The notes under the pieces are model-generated. The model saw only the letters and a list, made by a program, of their open reading frames with translations, did not search any database and had not been told where the DNA came from. Made by a program: the position numbers and the translations under genes. Shown here piece after piece: positions 54,469 through 62,998 of a stretch of 64,000 bases of DNA. How positions within the stretch are numbered: the first letter of the stretch is position 1; the number at the start of each line of letters is the position of its first letter. Source of the DNA: Zavarzinella sp. (lineage in GTDB: Bacteria > Planctomycetota > Planctomycetia > Gemmatales > Gemmataceae); the NCBI GenBank assembly GCA_041399155.1, contig JAWKTI010000004.1, positions 248,001 to 312,000 of the forward strand. The letters run 5' to 3'.

Positions 54469-54596
54469 AATGAACGGCGTCCGTGTTTCACCATATACTA
54501 GATGTGTATTTGGCAAGGTGGTCTAAGTAAGCGATTGGAGCAGGAATCGCTTCGTATCCAATTTCGCGACTCTGCTCAATCGCGGATATGTTAGGC
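54469..54596 (+). repeat. attC-like site D (128 bp)
   Basis: The right half (AGCGATTGGAGCAGGAATCG to CTCAATCGCGGATAT, then core GTTAGGC) is nearly identical to sites A and B. The left half is diverged but alignable (AATGAACGGCGTCCGTG). The cassette ORF starts inside or right after the GTTAGGC core. It is inserted between the DoxX gene and unrelated DNA, a single-cassette position. Confidence 0.65.
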
Positions 54597-54935
54597 GTGC
54601 AAGAAGTGGCTCAAGAAAAAAACACCATCATCTTGCAGTTCAAGACAGATGGCGCATTAGGTGATTGGGATCGGCTAATCGCTCTTGAAGATACACTCAT
54701 CCAAGCTTTTTCGCAGAATGATCTCGCTATGGTCGATGGACACGATTTCGGTAACGGAACCGCAAACATCTTCATATTTCCCCGTGGCTCTTGGAAATCG
54801 GCTTTGACCATCATCATGGCCTACCTGAAGCATCACAATGCACTCGACAAAGTGCTGATCATCATTCGTTGCAAGAGCGGGACCTATGAAGTTGTGTGGC
54901 CAGAAGGATTTGATGGTGAATTCGAGAAACTGTAA
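54588..54935 (+). CDS. Cassette-borne small protein with VDGHDFGNG motif
   Basis: A 115-residue protein. The ATG at 54588 is part of the GTTAGGC core region; a GTG at 54597 is equally plausible and would put the start just after it. The body (ILQFKTDGALGDWDRLIALEDTLIQAF, AMVDGHDFGNGTANIFIF, SALTIIMAYL) resembles a small protein type seen repeatedly in environmental gene cassettes, with an alpha/beta sandwich look. Its function is unknown. No second attC-like site follows it. Confidence 0.6.
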   Translation: MLGVQEVAQEKNTIILQFKTDGALGDWDRLIALEDTLIQAFSQNDLAMVDGHDFGNGTANIFIFPRGSWKSALTIIMAYLKHHNALDKVLIIIRCKSGTYEVVWPEGFDGEFEKL

Positions 54936-54996
54936 TACACTTGCGATCATCGAAGCTGAAACTAACATCAGGCTATGCATTTAGAATTGGGATATC

Positions 54997-55020
54997 AAAA
55001 AAAGCGGGCAGGATGCCCGC
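54997..55020 (-). terminator. Rho-independent terminator
   Basis: On the minus strand GCGGGCA TCC TGCCCGC forms a 7-bp GC-rich hairpin followed by a run of seven Ts. It lies 177 bases beyond the stop of the secreted TIGR03066-like gene and would end that minus-strand transcript. Confidence 0.75.
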
Positions 55021-55196
55021 GGTTCCAGGAAAAGGCAGTTTTCTGTCCCCGTTTAGTCTTTCTGTTTCCACTTGATTCGTGGGCGATTGGAAACCTGGAG
55101 ATTGTCGAAACAGGTGGGCGTGAGAGTTCAATCAATGTGGGCAGAATCGCGTTTGCTTGGAGAATTGTCAACGTAACTGATGGGCAATCGCAAACC

Positions 55197-55574
55197 TTAC
55201 TTCACCTTTTTGAATTCGGTGGTTTTGCCTTTGCTGTCTTCCGTCACCATTTTGCTGTCGGTTAATTCTTTGATGGTGTCGGTTTCTTTTTCCTGTTCGC
55301 CGCCTGGGCCGGTCAGAATCACGGTCAGTTTGTCGCCTTTCACTTCAAACTTGCCATCGATTTTGATTTCCATGTCGCCAATTTTCACTTTGATCAGCAT
55401 GGTGCCGTCTTTCTTCATTTCGGCGGTGGCACCCATGGGGGCACCTTCGGGGCCTTTTACCAGTTCCCACGTGCCATACAGCTTATTGACATCGATTTTA
55501 GTTTCTTTCTTGTCCTGTGCGAACAACGGTGCTGCTACGAATGCCAAAACTACCAGACTGCTGAAAATTTTCAT
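55197..55574 (-). CDS. Small secreted protein, TIGR03066-like
   Basis: A 125-residue protein with a signal peptide (MKIFSSLVVLAFVAAPLFAQ, cleavage after AxA-like FAQ). The mature part (KLYGTWELVKGPEGAPMGATAEMKKDG, KIDGKFEVKGDKLTVILTG) is a lipocalin-like beta barrel in miniature and matches the Gemmata paralogous family TIGR03066. Lysine-rich throughout. Function unknown; planctomycetes carry many copies. AGGA precedes the ATG. The terminator at 54997 lies downstream, and the CoaC-like gene lies 53 bases upstream on the same strand. Confidence 0.75.
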   Translation of the reverse strand: MKIFSSLVVLAFVAAPLFAQDKKETKIDVNKLYGTWELVKGPEGAPMGATAEMKKDGTMLIKVKIGDMEIKIDGKFEVKGDKLTVILTGPGGEQEKETDTIKELTDSKMVTEDSKGKTTEFKKVK

Positions 55575-55627
55575 GCTATTTTCCTGTTTTTAAGAATTTC
55601 TGGGAATACTTCCCACAGTGGGATGAT

Positions 55628-56239
55628 TTACGCTTCTTGAATCCGCTTGTCCAGCACCTGCTGGCAAACTGCCACAATTGTGGGCAGTTCTGCCATGGCA
55701 CCAGTGCCCGTATCGCCACATGCCAGTTCTTTTTCAATCGGTGGGATAATCTGCAACATTTCCTCCCGCCCAGCTTCCAATGTGGCATCGGCCTGCAATT
55801 GCTGTAACTGCCTGTGAGTTAAGGGCTTATCCCACATCAGAGTGTTCATCGCTGGTGCCAGAATCGCTGGTTTCTGGAAATCCCAGGCCCGCCACACGGA
55901 AGTCAGGCAATTATCGCAGATTCCGTGGGAAAACTTTGCCAGCGTATTCGCATCCAGCGGTGCCACCAGAAACAGTTCTGCCCAGCGTCGCAGTTCAATA
56001 TGCAGCACATCCTGCCCTCGGTGGTAACGCTGGCCAGTGTCCTGGCCGGGCCATTCATCTTCATCCGTAATCAACCGCACGGTGCGATGGGTATTCAAGC
56101 TGGCAGGGTCGAAAAAATACAGCGCTGAGTGGGTGGTGACCACCTGCACTTCGTGACCGGCTTCCAGCAATAACTGCACCAACTCGGGCGTTTTAATTGC
56201 TGCCACGGACCCGGTTACACCCAACAGAACTGTTGCCAT
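55628..56239 (-). CDS. Phosphopantothenoylcysteine decarboxylase-type flavoprotein
   Basis: A 203-residue protein of the HFCD flavoprotein family. LLGVTGSVAAIKTPELVQLL binds FMN. HIELRRWAELFLVAPLDANTLAKFSHGICDNCLT has the catalytic His and the TLAK..NG-like loop. PAILAPAMNTLMWDKP is the PxMNxxMW motif, and ACGDTGTGAMAE carries the substrate-clamp cysteine. These motifs fit PPC decarboxylases acting in coenzyme A synthesis. It stands without a CoaB domain, like the eukaryotic HAL3 form, so CoaB would be encoded elsewhere. Motif-level confidence is high; the exact substrate is inferred. Confidence 0.88.
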   Translation of the reverse strand: MATVLLGVTGSVAAIKTPELVQLLLEAGHEVQVVTTHSALYFFDPASLNTHRTVRLITDEDEWPGQDTGQRYHRGQDVLHIELRRWAELFLVAPLDANTLAKFSHGICDNCLTSVWRAWDFQKPAILAPAMNTLMWDKPLTHRQLQQLQADATLEAGREEMLQIIPPIEKELACGDTGTGAMAELPTIVAVCQQVLDKRIQEA

Positions 56240-56335
56240 TTACTCACCAGTTGAAACAAGATTTTATTGTAACGATCCTGTAACTTCTGAATCATGTGAT
56301 CTTTAGGCAAGTTAGAAATGTCTGCTCGCGGTCCT

Positions 56336-57355
56336 TTATGAATTTTCTTTCATAAATTTTGCCGCTTCGACTGCGAAATAGGTCAGTATGCCATCCGCAC
56401 CAGCACGTTTGAAGCCCAGCAGGCTTTCCATCACCACGCGGGTGCGGTCCAGCCAGCCACGTTCTACCGCAGCCAGCATCATGGCATACTCCCCACTGAC
56501 CTGGTAGGCGAACGTGGGCACGCCAAAAGTATCTTTCACCCGCCGGACAATATCCAGATAGGGCATGCCGGGCTTCACCATCACTATGTCGGCACCTTCG
56601 GCGATATCCAATGCCACTTCCCGAATCGCTTCATCAGAATTGGCGGGATTCATCTGATAGGTCTTTTTGTCGCCCCCACCCAGATTTTTCGCGGAGCCCA
56701 CCGCATCCCGAAATGGGCCGTAAAACGCCGATGCATATTTTGCAGAATAAGCCAGAATCAACGTGTCAATGAATCCTTGATGATCCAGTGCGGTGCGAAT
56801 TGCCCCCACGCGACCATCCATCATGTCGGAAGGAGCAATCACATCGCACCCCGCCTGTGCCTGAACGACTGCCTGCTGGCACAGCACCGCAACCGTTTCA
56901 TCGTTCACCACATAGTCGTTGCGAAGCAGTCCGTCATGGCCGTGGTTGGTATAGGGGTCGAGTGCCACATCACACACCACGCCCAGGTGGGGGACTGCTT
57001 TTTTCACCGCACGCACCGCGCGGCAAACCAGATTCTCCGGATTGATCGCTTCTTCTGCTTCGGCAGTTTTCTTTGCTGGTGGGGTGGCTGGAAACAGAGC
57101 CATCGACGGAATGCCCAGATTTGCAGCCTGTTCTGCCGCACGCTGCAACAGATCGATCGACAACCGTTCCACCCCAGGCATACTGGGGATGGGAATCGCC
57201 CCTTCACCTTCATGCACAAACACCGGCCAGATGAAATCGGCTGGTGACAACGTGTTTTCGGCAACCATTTCCCGAATCCACGGGTAACGACGCAGTCGAC
57301 GGGGACGATGGTGAACTGGCTGGCTGGGCTGAAAAGTTGGAAATAACGGTTGCAT
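56336..57355 (-). CDS. hemB: Delta-aminolevulinic acid dehydratase (porphobilinogen synthase)
   Basis: The protein is 339 residues from the ATG at 57355 (an in-frame GTG at 57364 is possible). RPRRLRRYPWIREMVAEN, FVHEGEGAIPIPSMPGVERLS, VCDVALDPYTNHGHDG (metal-site region), DVIAPSDMMDGRVGAIR, AYSAKYASAFYGPFRDA (Schiff-base Lys region) and VMVKPGMPYLDIV (second Lys) are all present. The 127-residue region has DVALDPYTNHGH in place of the cysteine-rich zinc site, so it is the magnesium-type enzyme. It condenses two aminolevulinate molecules in haem synthesis. It is divergent from the EboA-like gene with an overlap-free gap of 93 bases. Confidence 0.96.
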   Translation of the reverse strand: MQPLFPTFQPSQPVHHRPRRLRRYPWIREMVAENTLSPADFIWPVFVHEGEGAIPIPSMPGVERLSIDLLQRAAEQAANLGIPSMALFPATPPAKKTAEAEEAINPENLVCRAVRAVKKAVPHLGVVCDVALDPYTNHGHDGLLRNDYVVNDETVAVLCQQAVVQAQAGCDVIAPSDMMDGRVGAIRTALDHQGFIDTLILAYSAKYASAFYGPFRDAVGSAKNLGGGDKKTYQMNPANSDEAIREVALDIAEGADIVMVKPGMPYLDIVRRVKDTFGVPTFAYQVSGEYAMMLAAVERGWLDRTRVVMESLLGFKRAGADGILTYFAVEAAKFMKENS

Positions 57356-57448
57356 GTGCCCCACCCTGAGAAAGTTGCCCTGATTCTGGTATTCACTGAT
57401 AATCTATTAATGTGGCATGATACATGCAAAAACCAGCGAGGCAGAACT

Positions 57449-58315
57449 TTGAACGGTGCAGCACTGATACTGAAATGGCTAAACGGTCGTCTGAATGTCA
57501 CCGGTCTCTCGTGGCTGCAAACATCCCACGATGCCATCGCGGCAGGGGATAAAACTGCGTTGTTCCGTGCGTTCAGTCTGGCACCACGTAAGGTGGGCAA
57601 GGCCGACCTGAACCTGTCTGCGGATTCCCTTGCAGACGCACAGCAGGTCAGACCGGGTTGGGATCCCAGTCGCTGGAGCATCGATCAGGCCACGCGGGCA
57701 TTTTTTGTAAGTATCTGGCCTGCAAGCAGTTCCGAAGATTACGTGGCAGTGCTTGATCAGCTTTATGCCACCTCGGGCGTTGAAGAACTGGTGGCGTTGT
57801 ATCAGGCGTTGCCGATTCTACCCTTTCCCCCAGCACACCGCCTGCGTGCGGCAGAAGGTGTCCGCACCAATATGAAGCCGGTGTTTGCTGCCATTGCCAC
57901 GCATAACCCCTATCCGGCAGAACAGTTAGAGGAAATGGCCTGGAATCAGATGGTGCTGAAGTGTTTGTTTGTTGATGTATCAATAATTGATGTGCAAGGT
58001 ATTTGGGAGCGAAGTAATCCCCACCTGGCCCAGATGTTGTTTCAGTATGCCAAAGAACGCTGGGCCGCGAAACGGGTGGTGAATCCGTTACTGTGGTACG
58101 CGATTGGGCCCCATGCCGACGGCAAAATATTAGAAAGTTATCAGAAATTACTGCGTGCCACCACCACGTGGGATCGTCAGGCAGCCGTGCTGGCCCTGCA
58201 GGCAACCCCCACCGAAGAGGCAAGAAGAATTGAACAGGAAAATGCCGACCTGATTGCCCAGATACGCCAGACCAGCTTCACCTGGCCCACCATCGCTGCT
58301 GAGTTTCGGTCGTAA
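57449..58315 (+). CDS. EboA-like protein
   Basis: The frame is open from 57350. I prefer the TTG at 57449, which has GAGG seven bases upstream and gives 288 residues; an ATG at 57410 is the alternative. Matches to the EboA family include LPILPFPPAHRLRAAEGVRTNM, FAAIATHNPYPAEQLEEMAWNQMVLKCLFVDV and NPHLAQMLFQYAKERWAAKRVVNPLLWYAIG. EboA occurs in eboABCDEF clusters that handle transport of an unknown (terpenoid-quinone-like) compound to the periplasm. None of the other ebo genes is beside it. The protein is soluble and helical. Confidence 0.78.
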   Translation: MNGAALILKWLNGRLNVTGLSWLQTSHDAIAAGDKTALFRAFSLAPRKVGKADLNLSADSLADAQQVRPGWDPSRWSIDQATRAFFVSIWPASSSEDYVAVLDQLYATSGVEELVALYQALPILPFPPAHRLRAAEGVRTNMKPVFAAIATHNPYPAEQLEEMAWNQMVLKCLFVDVSIIDVQGIWERSNPHLAQMLFQYAKERWAAKRVVNPLLWYAIGPHADGKILESYQKLLRATTTWDRQAAVLALQATPTEEARRIEQENADLIAQIRQTSFTWPTIAAEFRS

Positions 58316-58560
58316 AGTACAGAATCCTTGATGATCGATTGAAGATTAATGAGAATGAACTGCCGATTTTTCCACTCCCTGATTTCGTTTTTCCCCAACA
58401 AAATTATTCGCCTCACTGAGAGAGTATTCCGGTCGTAGGGATTTTAATTTTGAGAAATTCAGATTTACTTAATTCCCCCACCGTTGCGATACCAACGCGA
58501 TCAGCTACAATTGCCAGTAATTACGTAAATCTCTTACTCTCTTGTACTTGAGGCCAAACG
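58316..58560. other. Intergenic region
   Basis: There are 245 bases without a supported gene. TTGAGGCC precedes the next start at good spacing. I see no clear promoter or terminator. Confidence 0.4.
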
Positions 58561-58755
58561 ATGCAGAAATGGATGTGCCTCGGATCCATGATCGTTGCCG
58601 GACTGGTGCTCATCCTGTGTGCATTGGATCTGGTGATCGGTGTTCCCTTTAGCGGCGAAGGATTCGGTGCATTTCTCCTGCCAGACATTGGCGGCATCAT
58701 TGCTTCTGCGGTGCTGCTGTATCTGGCGTTTGATGCCTTCAAAGACGTCAAGTGA
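58561..58755 (+). CDS. Small membrane protein
   Basis: A 64-residue protein with two membrane helices (about 5-27 and 42-60) separated by a glycine-rich turn (PFSGEGFGAFLLPDIGG). GAGG lies eight bases before the ATG. Many planctomycetes have similar two-helix mini-proteins with no assigned function. It stands alone between the EboA-like gene and the M16 gene. Confidence 0.6.
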   Translation: MQKWMCLGSMIVAGLVLILCALDLVIGVPFSGEGFGAFLLPDIGGIIASAVLLYLAFDAFKDVK

Positions 58756-58906
58756 TGTGCCGCAGTCGCTAATCTCTCATTAATTTTTCATTTGTTGTCC
58801 CAACTGGGGGCCCTGTTCGCGCTTTTCAGCTCATAGAATACATAACTGATGGCGTCTTCAGTGCCTGAATCCGCCTGTAATCAGCCCGCTACTACTACGA
58901 TCCAGG

Positions 58907-60151
58907 TTGCAATTCGTGGAACAAGAAATTTTTACCCATGTTTTTGATAATGGTTTTACCCTGCTTGCAGAACGGATGACGCACGTGCGGTCGGCGGCCT
59001 TCGGAATCTCCATTCCGTGCGGCGCTGTTGATGACCCTGCAGAGAAGCTGGGGCTCTCTACGATCAGTCTCGATCTTGCCACCCGCGGTGCGGGAACGCG
59101 GGGCAACCGCGAATTATCAGATGCTTTCGATCAACTGGGCGTCGATCGATCCGAAAGTGCCAACAAGGAATATCATTCGTTTGCCTGTTCACTTCTGGGG
59201 AGAAATCTCTTTCCCGCAATGGAACTGTACGCGGATATGATTCAACGCCCCCACCTGCCAGCGGACGATCTGGATGCGTCGAAGGCAATTTCACTCCAGG
59301 AGATTGCGGGACTGGAAGACGAGCCGATGGGCAAAGTGATGTCCGAATTGAGCAAAGCCTACTATCCCGATCCACTTAGTAGGGATTCCAACGGCACCGT
59401 GGCTGGGATTGAGAACATTACCCACGTGGATGTGCAGAACTTTATTACCAGGCACTATCACGCACGTGGGGTGGTGCTGGCCGTGGCAGGCGATTTTGAA
59501 TGGAACGCACTGCTCGATCGCGTGGGGCAATTGTTTGGAACCTGGCGAACCGATGTGCGTCAGCCACGGAACTATCCCGATTTTACCCCCACCTCGAGGC
59601 ATGTGCAGAAAGAACTCGATCAAACGCAGATCGCTTTTGCGTTTCCTGCGGTGGCAATGAACCACCCCGACGCACTTGCCGCACGTATGGCCACTGCGGT
59701 GCTTTCCATGGATATGAGCTCCCGCCTGTTCATGAATGTGCGGGAAAAATACGGTTTGTGTTACTCTGTTCAAGCGTTTTATCAGGGGAAGCGCTACCGC
59801 GGTGACATCATTGGCATGGCGGCTGCCCGACCAGATAAGGCACAGGAAACCCTGGATCGCACCCTCGCAGAAATCCACAATCTCAGCCAGGGAATCGATG
59901 CTGAAGAACTGGATCGGGTGAAAATTGGCGTCAAATCTGCACTGATTATGAGCCAGGAATCAACCGCTTCCCGTGCGTCGAGCCTGAGCAGCGATTGGAG
60001 AATTTACGATCGAATCCGTCTCCTGGAAGAGATTCGGAATGAAGTGGAAGCAATGACAATTGAACAGGTGTTGGAATATGTGCGGTCGCACCCAACAGCA
60101 CCGATCAGTCTGGCAACACTTGGCCCCGCACCACTGCAACTGACTGTATGA
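58907..60151 (+). CDS. M16-family peptidase homologue without the zinc motif
   Basis: The protein is 414 residues from a TTG at 58907; a GTG at 58916 is the alternative. The fold of insulinase/processing-peptidase proteins is clear: HVFDNGFTLLAERM, a typical SELSKAYYPDPLSRDSNGT, VLAVAGDFEWNALLDRV, QIAFAFPAV, and GLCYSVQAFYQGKRYRGD in the second half. The HxxEH zinc helix is replaced by ISLDLATRGAGTRGN, so it cannot cut by itself. In M16B pairs one inactive subunit helps an active one; no partner is beside it. The ABC ATPase gene follows after 34 bases. Confidence 0.82.
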   Translation: MQFVEQEIFTHVFDNGFTLLAERMTHVRSAAFGISIPCGAVDDPAEKLGLSTISLDLATRGAGTRGNRELSDAFDQLGVDRSESANKEYHSFACSLLGRNLFPAMELYADMIQRPHLPADDLDASKAISLQEIAGLEDEPMGKVMSELSKAYYPDPLSRDSNGTVAGIENITHVDVQNFITRHYHARGVVLAVAGDFEWNALLDRVGQLFGTWRTDVRQPRNYPDFTPTSRHVQKELDQTQIAFAFPAVAMNHPDALAARMATAVLSMDMSSRLFMNVREKYGLCYSVQAFYQGKRYRGDIIGMAAARPDKAQETLDRTLAEIHNLSQGIDAEELDRVKIGVKSALIMSQESTASRASSLSSDWRIYDRIRLLEEIRNEVEAMTIEQVLEYVRSHPTAPISLATLGPAPLQLTV

Positions 60152-60185
60152 TCGTGACTTACGGCAATTTTGAGGTTCGATTGGG

Positions 60186-60833
60186 ATGATCGCCTTAAAC
60201 GAAGTCTCTATCAGTCAGGGGCAATTTTCACTTTCCAGAATCTCCCTGGTGGTGCCACAGGGGCAGTATGCGGTACTGATGGGTGGGTCGGGAAATGGCA
60301 AAACCACATTATTAGAGTTAATCGCGGGCTTAAGGTCCCCCACTTCGGGCACGATTCACCTGGGTGACAGAAATGTCACTGATCTGGCACCAAATGAACG
60401 CCAGATCGGCTACGTCCCACAGGACCTGGGGTTGTTCCGCACGATGACCGTGCAAGACAATTTGTCTTTTTCACTTCGCCTGCGTGGACGAAAACGGAAC
60501 GAAATTACCCACCGCGTGGCAGAACTGGCCGAACAGTTCAATATTGCCCACCTGTTAAAGCGATTTCCCAGCCACCTGAGCGGTGGGGAAGCCCAGCGAG
60601 TGGCGTTGGGGCGTGCCCTGGCTGCCGCACCGAACTGGCTGTTGCTGGATGAGCCACTCAGTTCGCTGGATGAATCGCTGCGTGCCAGTCTGATTCTGTT
60701 GCTGAACACCATCCGGAATCAACGCACCGTAACGGTGCTACACGTCACCCACCAACAGTCGGAAGCGAATCAGCTTGCAGATTGCCTTTTTCGACTGGAA
60801 AACGGTGTGATTAAGGAAGTTGATCTGTTGTGA
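60186..60833 (+). CDS. ABC transporter ATP-binding protein
   Basis: A 215-residue single ATPase domain. Walker A is MGGSGNGKTTLLEL, the Q-loop GYVPQDLGLFRTMTVQDN, the signature LSGGEAQRVALGRAL and Walker B WLLLDEPLSSLDE, with the switch histidine in VLHVTHQ. It resembles importer ATPases of the molybdate/sulfate/polyamine class without the C-terminal regulatory domain. No permease or binding protein gene is adjacent, so its partner is elsewhere or it serves another role. It follows the M16 homologue in the same direction. Confidence 0.92.
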   Translation: MIALNEVSISQGQFSLSRISLVVPQGQYAVLMGGSGNGKTTLLELIAGLRSPTSGTIHLGDRNVTDLAPNERQIGYVPQDLGLFRTMTVQDNLSFSLRLRGRKRNEITHRVAELAEQFNIAHLLKRFPSHLSGGEAQRVALGRALAAAPNWLLLDEPLSSLDESLRASLILLLNTIRNQRTVTVLHVTHQQSEANQLADCLFRLENGVIKEVDLL

Positions 60834-60924
60834 ACCCAGGAATACCCGAGCATGGCTACAAGAATAGTCGTTGTCAGATGAAATGCCGCTGGTTATCTCG
60901 CCTCTGGAACATTCCAGCGTTTAG

Positions 60925-61188
60925 TTATCCGGCCCGGTTATCGGGCTCGACATCCAAGCCGACACTCTTGATGTGTATCAGAGCGGTGACGGCCTTCACT
61001 GCATCTTCCTCCGTGCCGACTATACGTACATCGACCCCGCACAACTCGCGCACTCGATCGATGACAACGTCGCGGTGGACGCGGTACTTATGCCCCATCA
61101 GCATCGCGCAGGACCGGACATGCGACATCCGGTAATTCAGCGGCAACGTCGGATCAAGAGCATCTCGCTTGTGAGCACTGAAGGACAT
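60925..61188 (-). CDS. Short hypothetical protein, possibly a remnant
   Basis: An 87-residue frame (MSFSAHKRDALDPTLPLNYR...) with a structured-looking C-terminal half (DVVIDRVRELCGVDVRIVGTEEDAVKAVTALI). GC content is higher than in the flanking chromosomal genes. There is no good ribosome binding site. It lies beyond the last cassette ORF in the same direction and might be the truncated end of that cassette array. I do not recognise it. Confidence 0.4.
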   Translation of the reverse strand: MSFSAHKRDALDPTLPLNYRMSHVRSCAMLMGHKYRVHRDVVIDRVRELCGVDVRIVGTEEDAVKAVTALIHIKSVGLDVEPDNRAG

Positions 61189-61217
61189 GTCTTGAGCCCG
61201 TTGTTTGATTATTTCCC

Positions 61218-61742
61218 TTAGATATTTACGGTACCCGTGCCAAGCGATTCATCAATATCTGCCAATGCTTCGTGGGCATTTTCCAGATCAATTTCATGAT
61301 GGCCTGGTTGTGCGATCACTGCGGCGAGGAACTGTCTCACTTCACCGACCAGGCTCGGTTGAGTATATCGCACCCAAAGACAGAAACGGGATACATCTTC
61401 TATCTCACTCTGTTCGACCAGTTGGGCCAGCGCCTCCAGGATCAGAGGCCAACTGAATCGAGTCAAGGCTTCGCACGCTTTAGCATAAACTGGCCAGTTT
61501 ATGTCTGCTACGAGGCCCAAAAGCTGGGGAAGGCAAACATTTGCAACTGGGGGCCCAATGTTGGCAATAACCTCGGCGATAGGCACGTCAAACTTGTACA
61601 GTTTTAATTTGGCTATGGCAGCCACGGTCTCGCTGGGGTGTGCAAGTAGCCATGCTTTAAGTGATTTAATCTCATCGGGAGGCCCAAAATTATTATAGAG
61701 GCTTTGCAGCCGCTCCACCTTTTCAAACGCTAATGTCGTCAT
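61218..61742 (-). CDS. Cassette protein with HEAT-like helical repeats
   Basis: The protein is 174 residues from the ATG at 61742, which lies 25 bases after the right-hand core of attC-like site C read on the minus strand. The frame is open into the site but that part is repeat. The protein is a string of helices (SETVAAIAKLKLYKFDVPIAEVIANIG, LPQLLGLVADINWPVYAKACEALTRF) with the look of HEAT or DUF5071-type repeats. NWPV is a hallmark of the latter. No signal peptide. Function unknown; such proteins may be immunity or scaffold proteins. Last member of the minus-strand cassette run. Confidence 0.6.
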   Translation of the reverse strand: MTTLAFEKVERLQSLYNNFGPPDEIKSLKAWLLAHPSETVAAIAKLKLYKFDVPIAEVIANIGPPVANVCLPQLLGLVADINWPVYAKACEALTRFSWPLILEALAQLVEQSEIEDVSRFCLWVRYTQPSLVGEVRQFLAAVIAQPGHHEIDLENAHEALADIDESLGTGTVNI

Positions 61743-61767
61743 CGCACAAAGTCCATAGTCGGAAGTG

Positions 61768-61892
61768 AATGAACTGGTCCGCGATTGAGTAGAGCGCGGA
61801 GTGAGTACGAAACGATTCCTGCTCCAATCGCTCACTTAGGCCGCTTGCGGCCGTCACTTTAAGTATATGCTCAATCGCGGACTCCGTTCGCC
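61768..61892 (-). repeat. attC-like site C (125 bp, minus orientation)
   Basis: On the minus strand it reads GGCGAAC, GTCCGCGATTGAGC, GGCCGCAAGCGGCC, TTGGAGCAGGAATCG, CTCAATCGCGGAC, GTTCATT. It starts seven bases after the stop of one ORF (61899) and ends 25 bases before the start of the next (61742), exactly the spacing of an attC between two cassettes. Confidence 0.75.
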
Positions 61893-61898
61893 GCATGG

Positions 61899-62702
61899 TT
61901 ATGCCTCGTTTTGTGCCAGCGGTTCCAAATCGTGGACGGTTCCCGGGTGACCACTGGCAAGGTCATCCAACGAGTATTTGTACAGAATCCCTTCGCGTGA
62001 GTACACAAGATTTCCAAGACTATCCCAGCACGCCGAATCGACATGATCGTCGAGCAGGTTGTCAAAACCATCGAGCGCAAACCTGAATGTGTAACCGTGA
62101 TCCAGATAGCCAATATACCGTACGATCAACGCTGGATGTCTGCGCGATGGTCTGTTTTGCCAGCCGTCATCGGCATCGCATTTGACCGTGTACTTGGATG
62201 CATTCCTTATCTCACGATTTGTTCCATAATTCTCGCCGCGACGTTGCCACCCATCACGTTCCCATTTCGGATAGAGAACGCCCAAATCTTCGCCGCCGAA
62301 TTCAGGCTGAAGTTCGGCGAATTTGAATGGAACCGATCCCTTTGCGGGCTGCCATTGATTGAGGAGTAGGGTCTGGCGATCACGCCAATATCCTCCGCCG
62401 TACCATGTGCCCATGTTCGGCGCTTCAACGAACGTGCGGAGATACGGGAGGCGACAGACGCCGTTCCATGTATCACCCGATGTACCCATGGCGAGATAAA
62501 TCATCCATTGGCCATCGAACGAGATATCGCAGCGTTTCGGATACAATTTGCCGTGGAACCACGAGCCATGTTCAAGTGTGTCCGATTGCGTGTTCCAACG
62601 GATTAAGTGGAAGCACTTTGAGGGTTTTCGGCGGATCACGAGAACGTAGGGGGTTGCCTTCGCTGGCAGAAGATGTATACGCGCTGTATCACTCGGTGTC
62701 AT
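61899..62702 (-). CDS. Hypothetical cassette protein, beta-propeller-like
   Basis: A 267-residue protein starting MTPSDTARIHLLPAKATPYV, 14 bases after the GTTAAGC core of site E. It is rich in Trp, Gly, Tyr and Asp (CDISFDGQWMIYLAMGT, GTWYGGGYWRDRQTLLLNQW, GNLVYSREGILYKYSLDDL), which suggests beta-strand repeats like WD or TolB propellers. No signal peptide is visible. I do not recognise a family. The stop is seven bases before site C, so the ORF fills its cassette completely. Confidence 0.65.
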   Translation of the reverse strand: MTPSDTARIHLLPAKATPYVLVIRRKPSKCFHLIRWNTQSDTLEHGSWFHGKLYPKRCDISFDGQWMIYLAMGTSGDTWNGVCRLPYLRTFVEAPNMGTWYGGGYWRDRQTLLLNQWQPAKGSVPFKFAELQPEFGGEDLGVLYPKWERDGWQRRGENYGTNREIRNASKYTVKCDADDGWQNRPSRRHPALIVRYIGYLDHGYTFRFALDGFDNLLDDHVDSACWDSLGNLVYSREGILYKYSLDDLASGHPGTVHDLEPLAQNEA

Positions 62703-62716
62703 GGTTGGATTTCATC

Positions 62717-62840
62717 GCTTAACGGGCCCGCGAATGAGCCGAACGCAGAATGATTAAGGAGCGACTCCTGCTCCAATCGCTCACTTAGGCCGCTTGCGGC
62801 CGTCACCCTTAGTATATGCTCAATCGCGGACTCGTTAACT
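62717..62840 (-). repeat. attC-like site E (124 bp, minus orientation)
   Basis: On the minus strand it runs from AGTTAAC through GAGTCCGCGATTGAGC and GGCCGCAAGCGGCC to GGCCC and core GTTAAGC, which fits GTTRRRY. The ORF at 62702 follows 14 bases on. Its outer left core overlaps that of another palindrome (62833-62909), so two sites are back to back. Confidence 0.7.
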
Positions 62841-62909
62841 TGCCGGGATCGCTGCAACCTCAAATCTCGCGAAACCGTAATGCGGCCTTCGGCCCCGGTC
62901 AAGTTAAGC
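62833..62909 (-). repeat. Second-type attC-like palindrome next to site E
   Basis: On the minus strand GCTTAACTTGACCGGG pairs with CCCGGCAAGTTAACG, with an inner GGCCGAAGGCCGC hairpin; length 77 bp. The left core GCTTAAC fits RYYYAAC. It lies 90 bases after the stop of the zinc-ribbon cassette ORF and abuts site E, so a cassette without a gene, or two fused sites, lie here. Confidence 0.55.
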
Positions 62910-62998
62910 GCTTGTTGGTGGTACATTCGGAAACAGCCCACCAAACAGCAAACTGACAAGGATTCCAAGTAGCAATCAAGAACGCTGCTGGACCTGCA

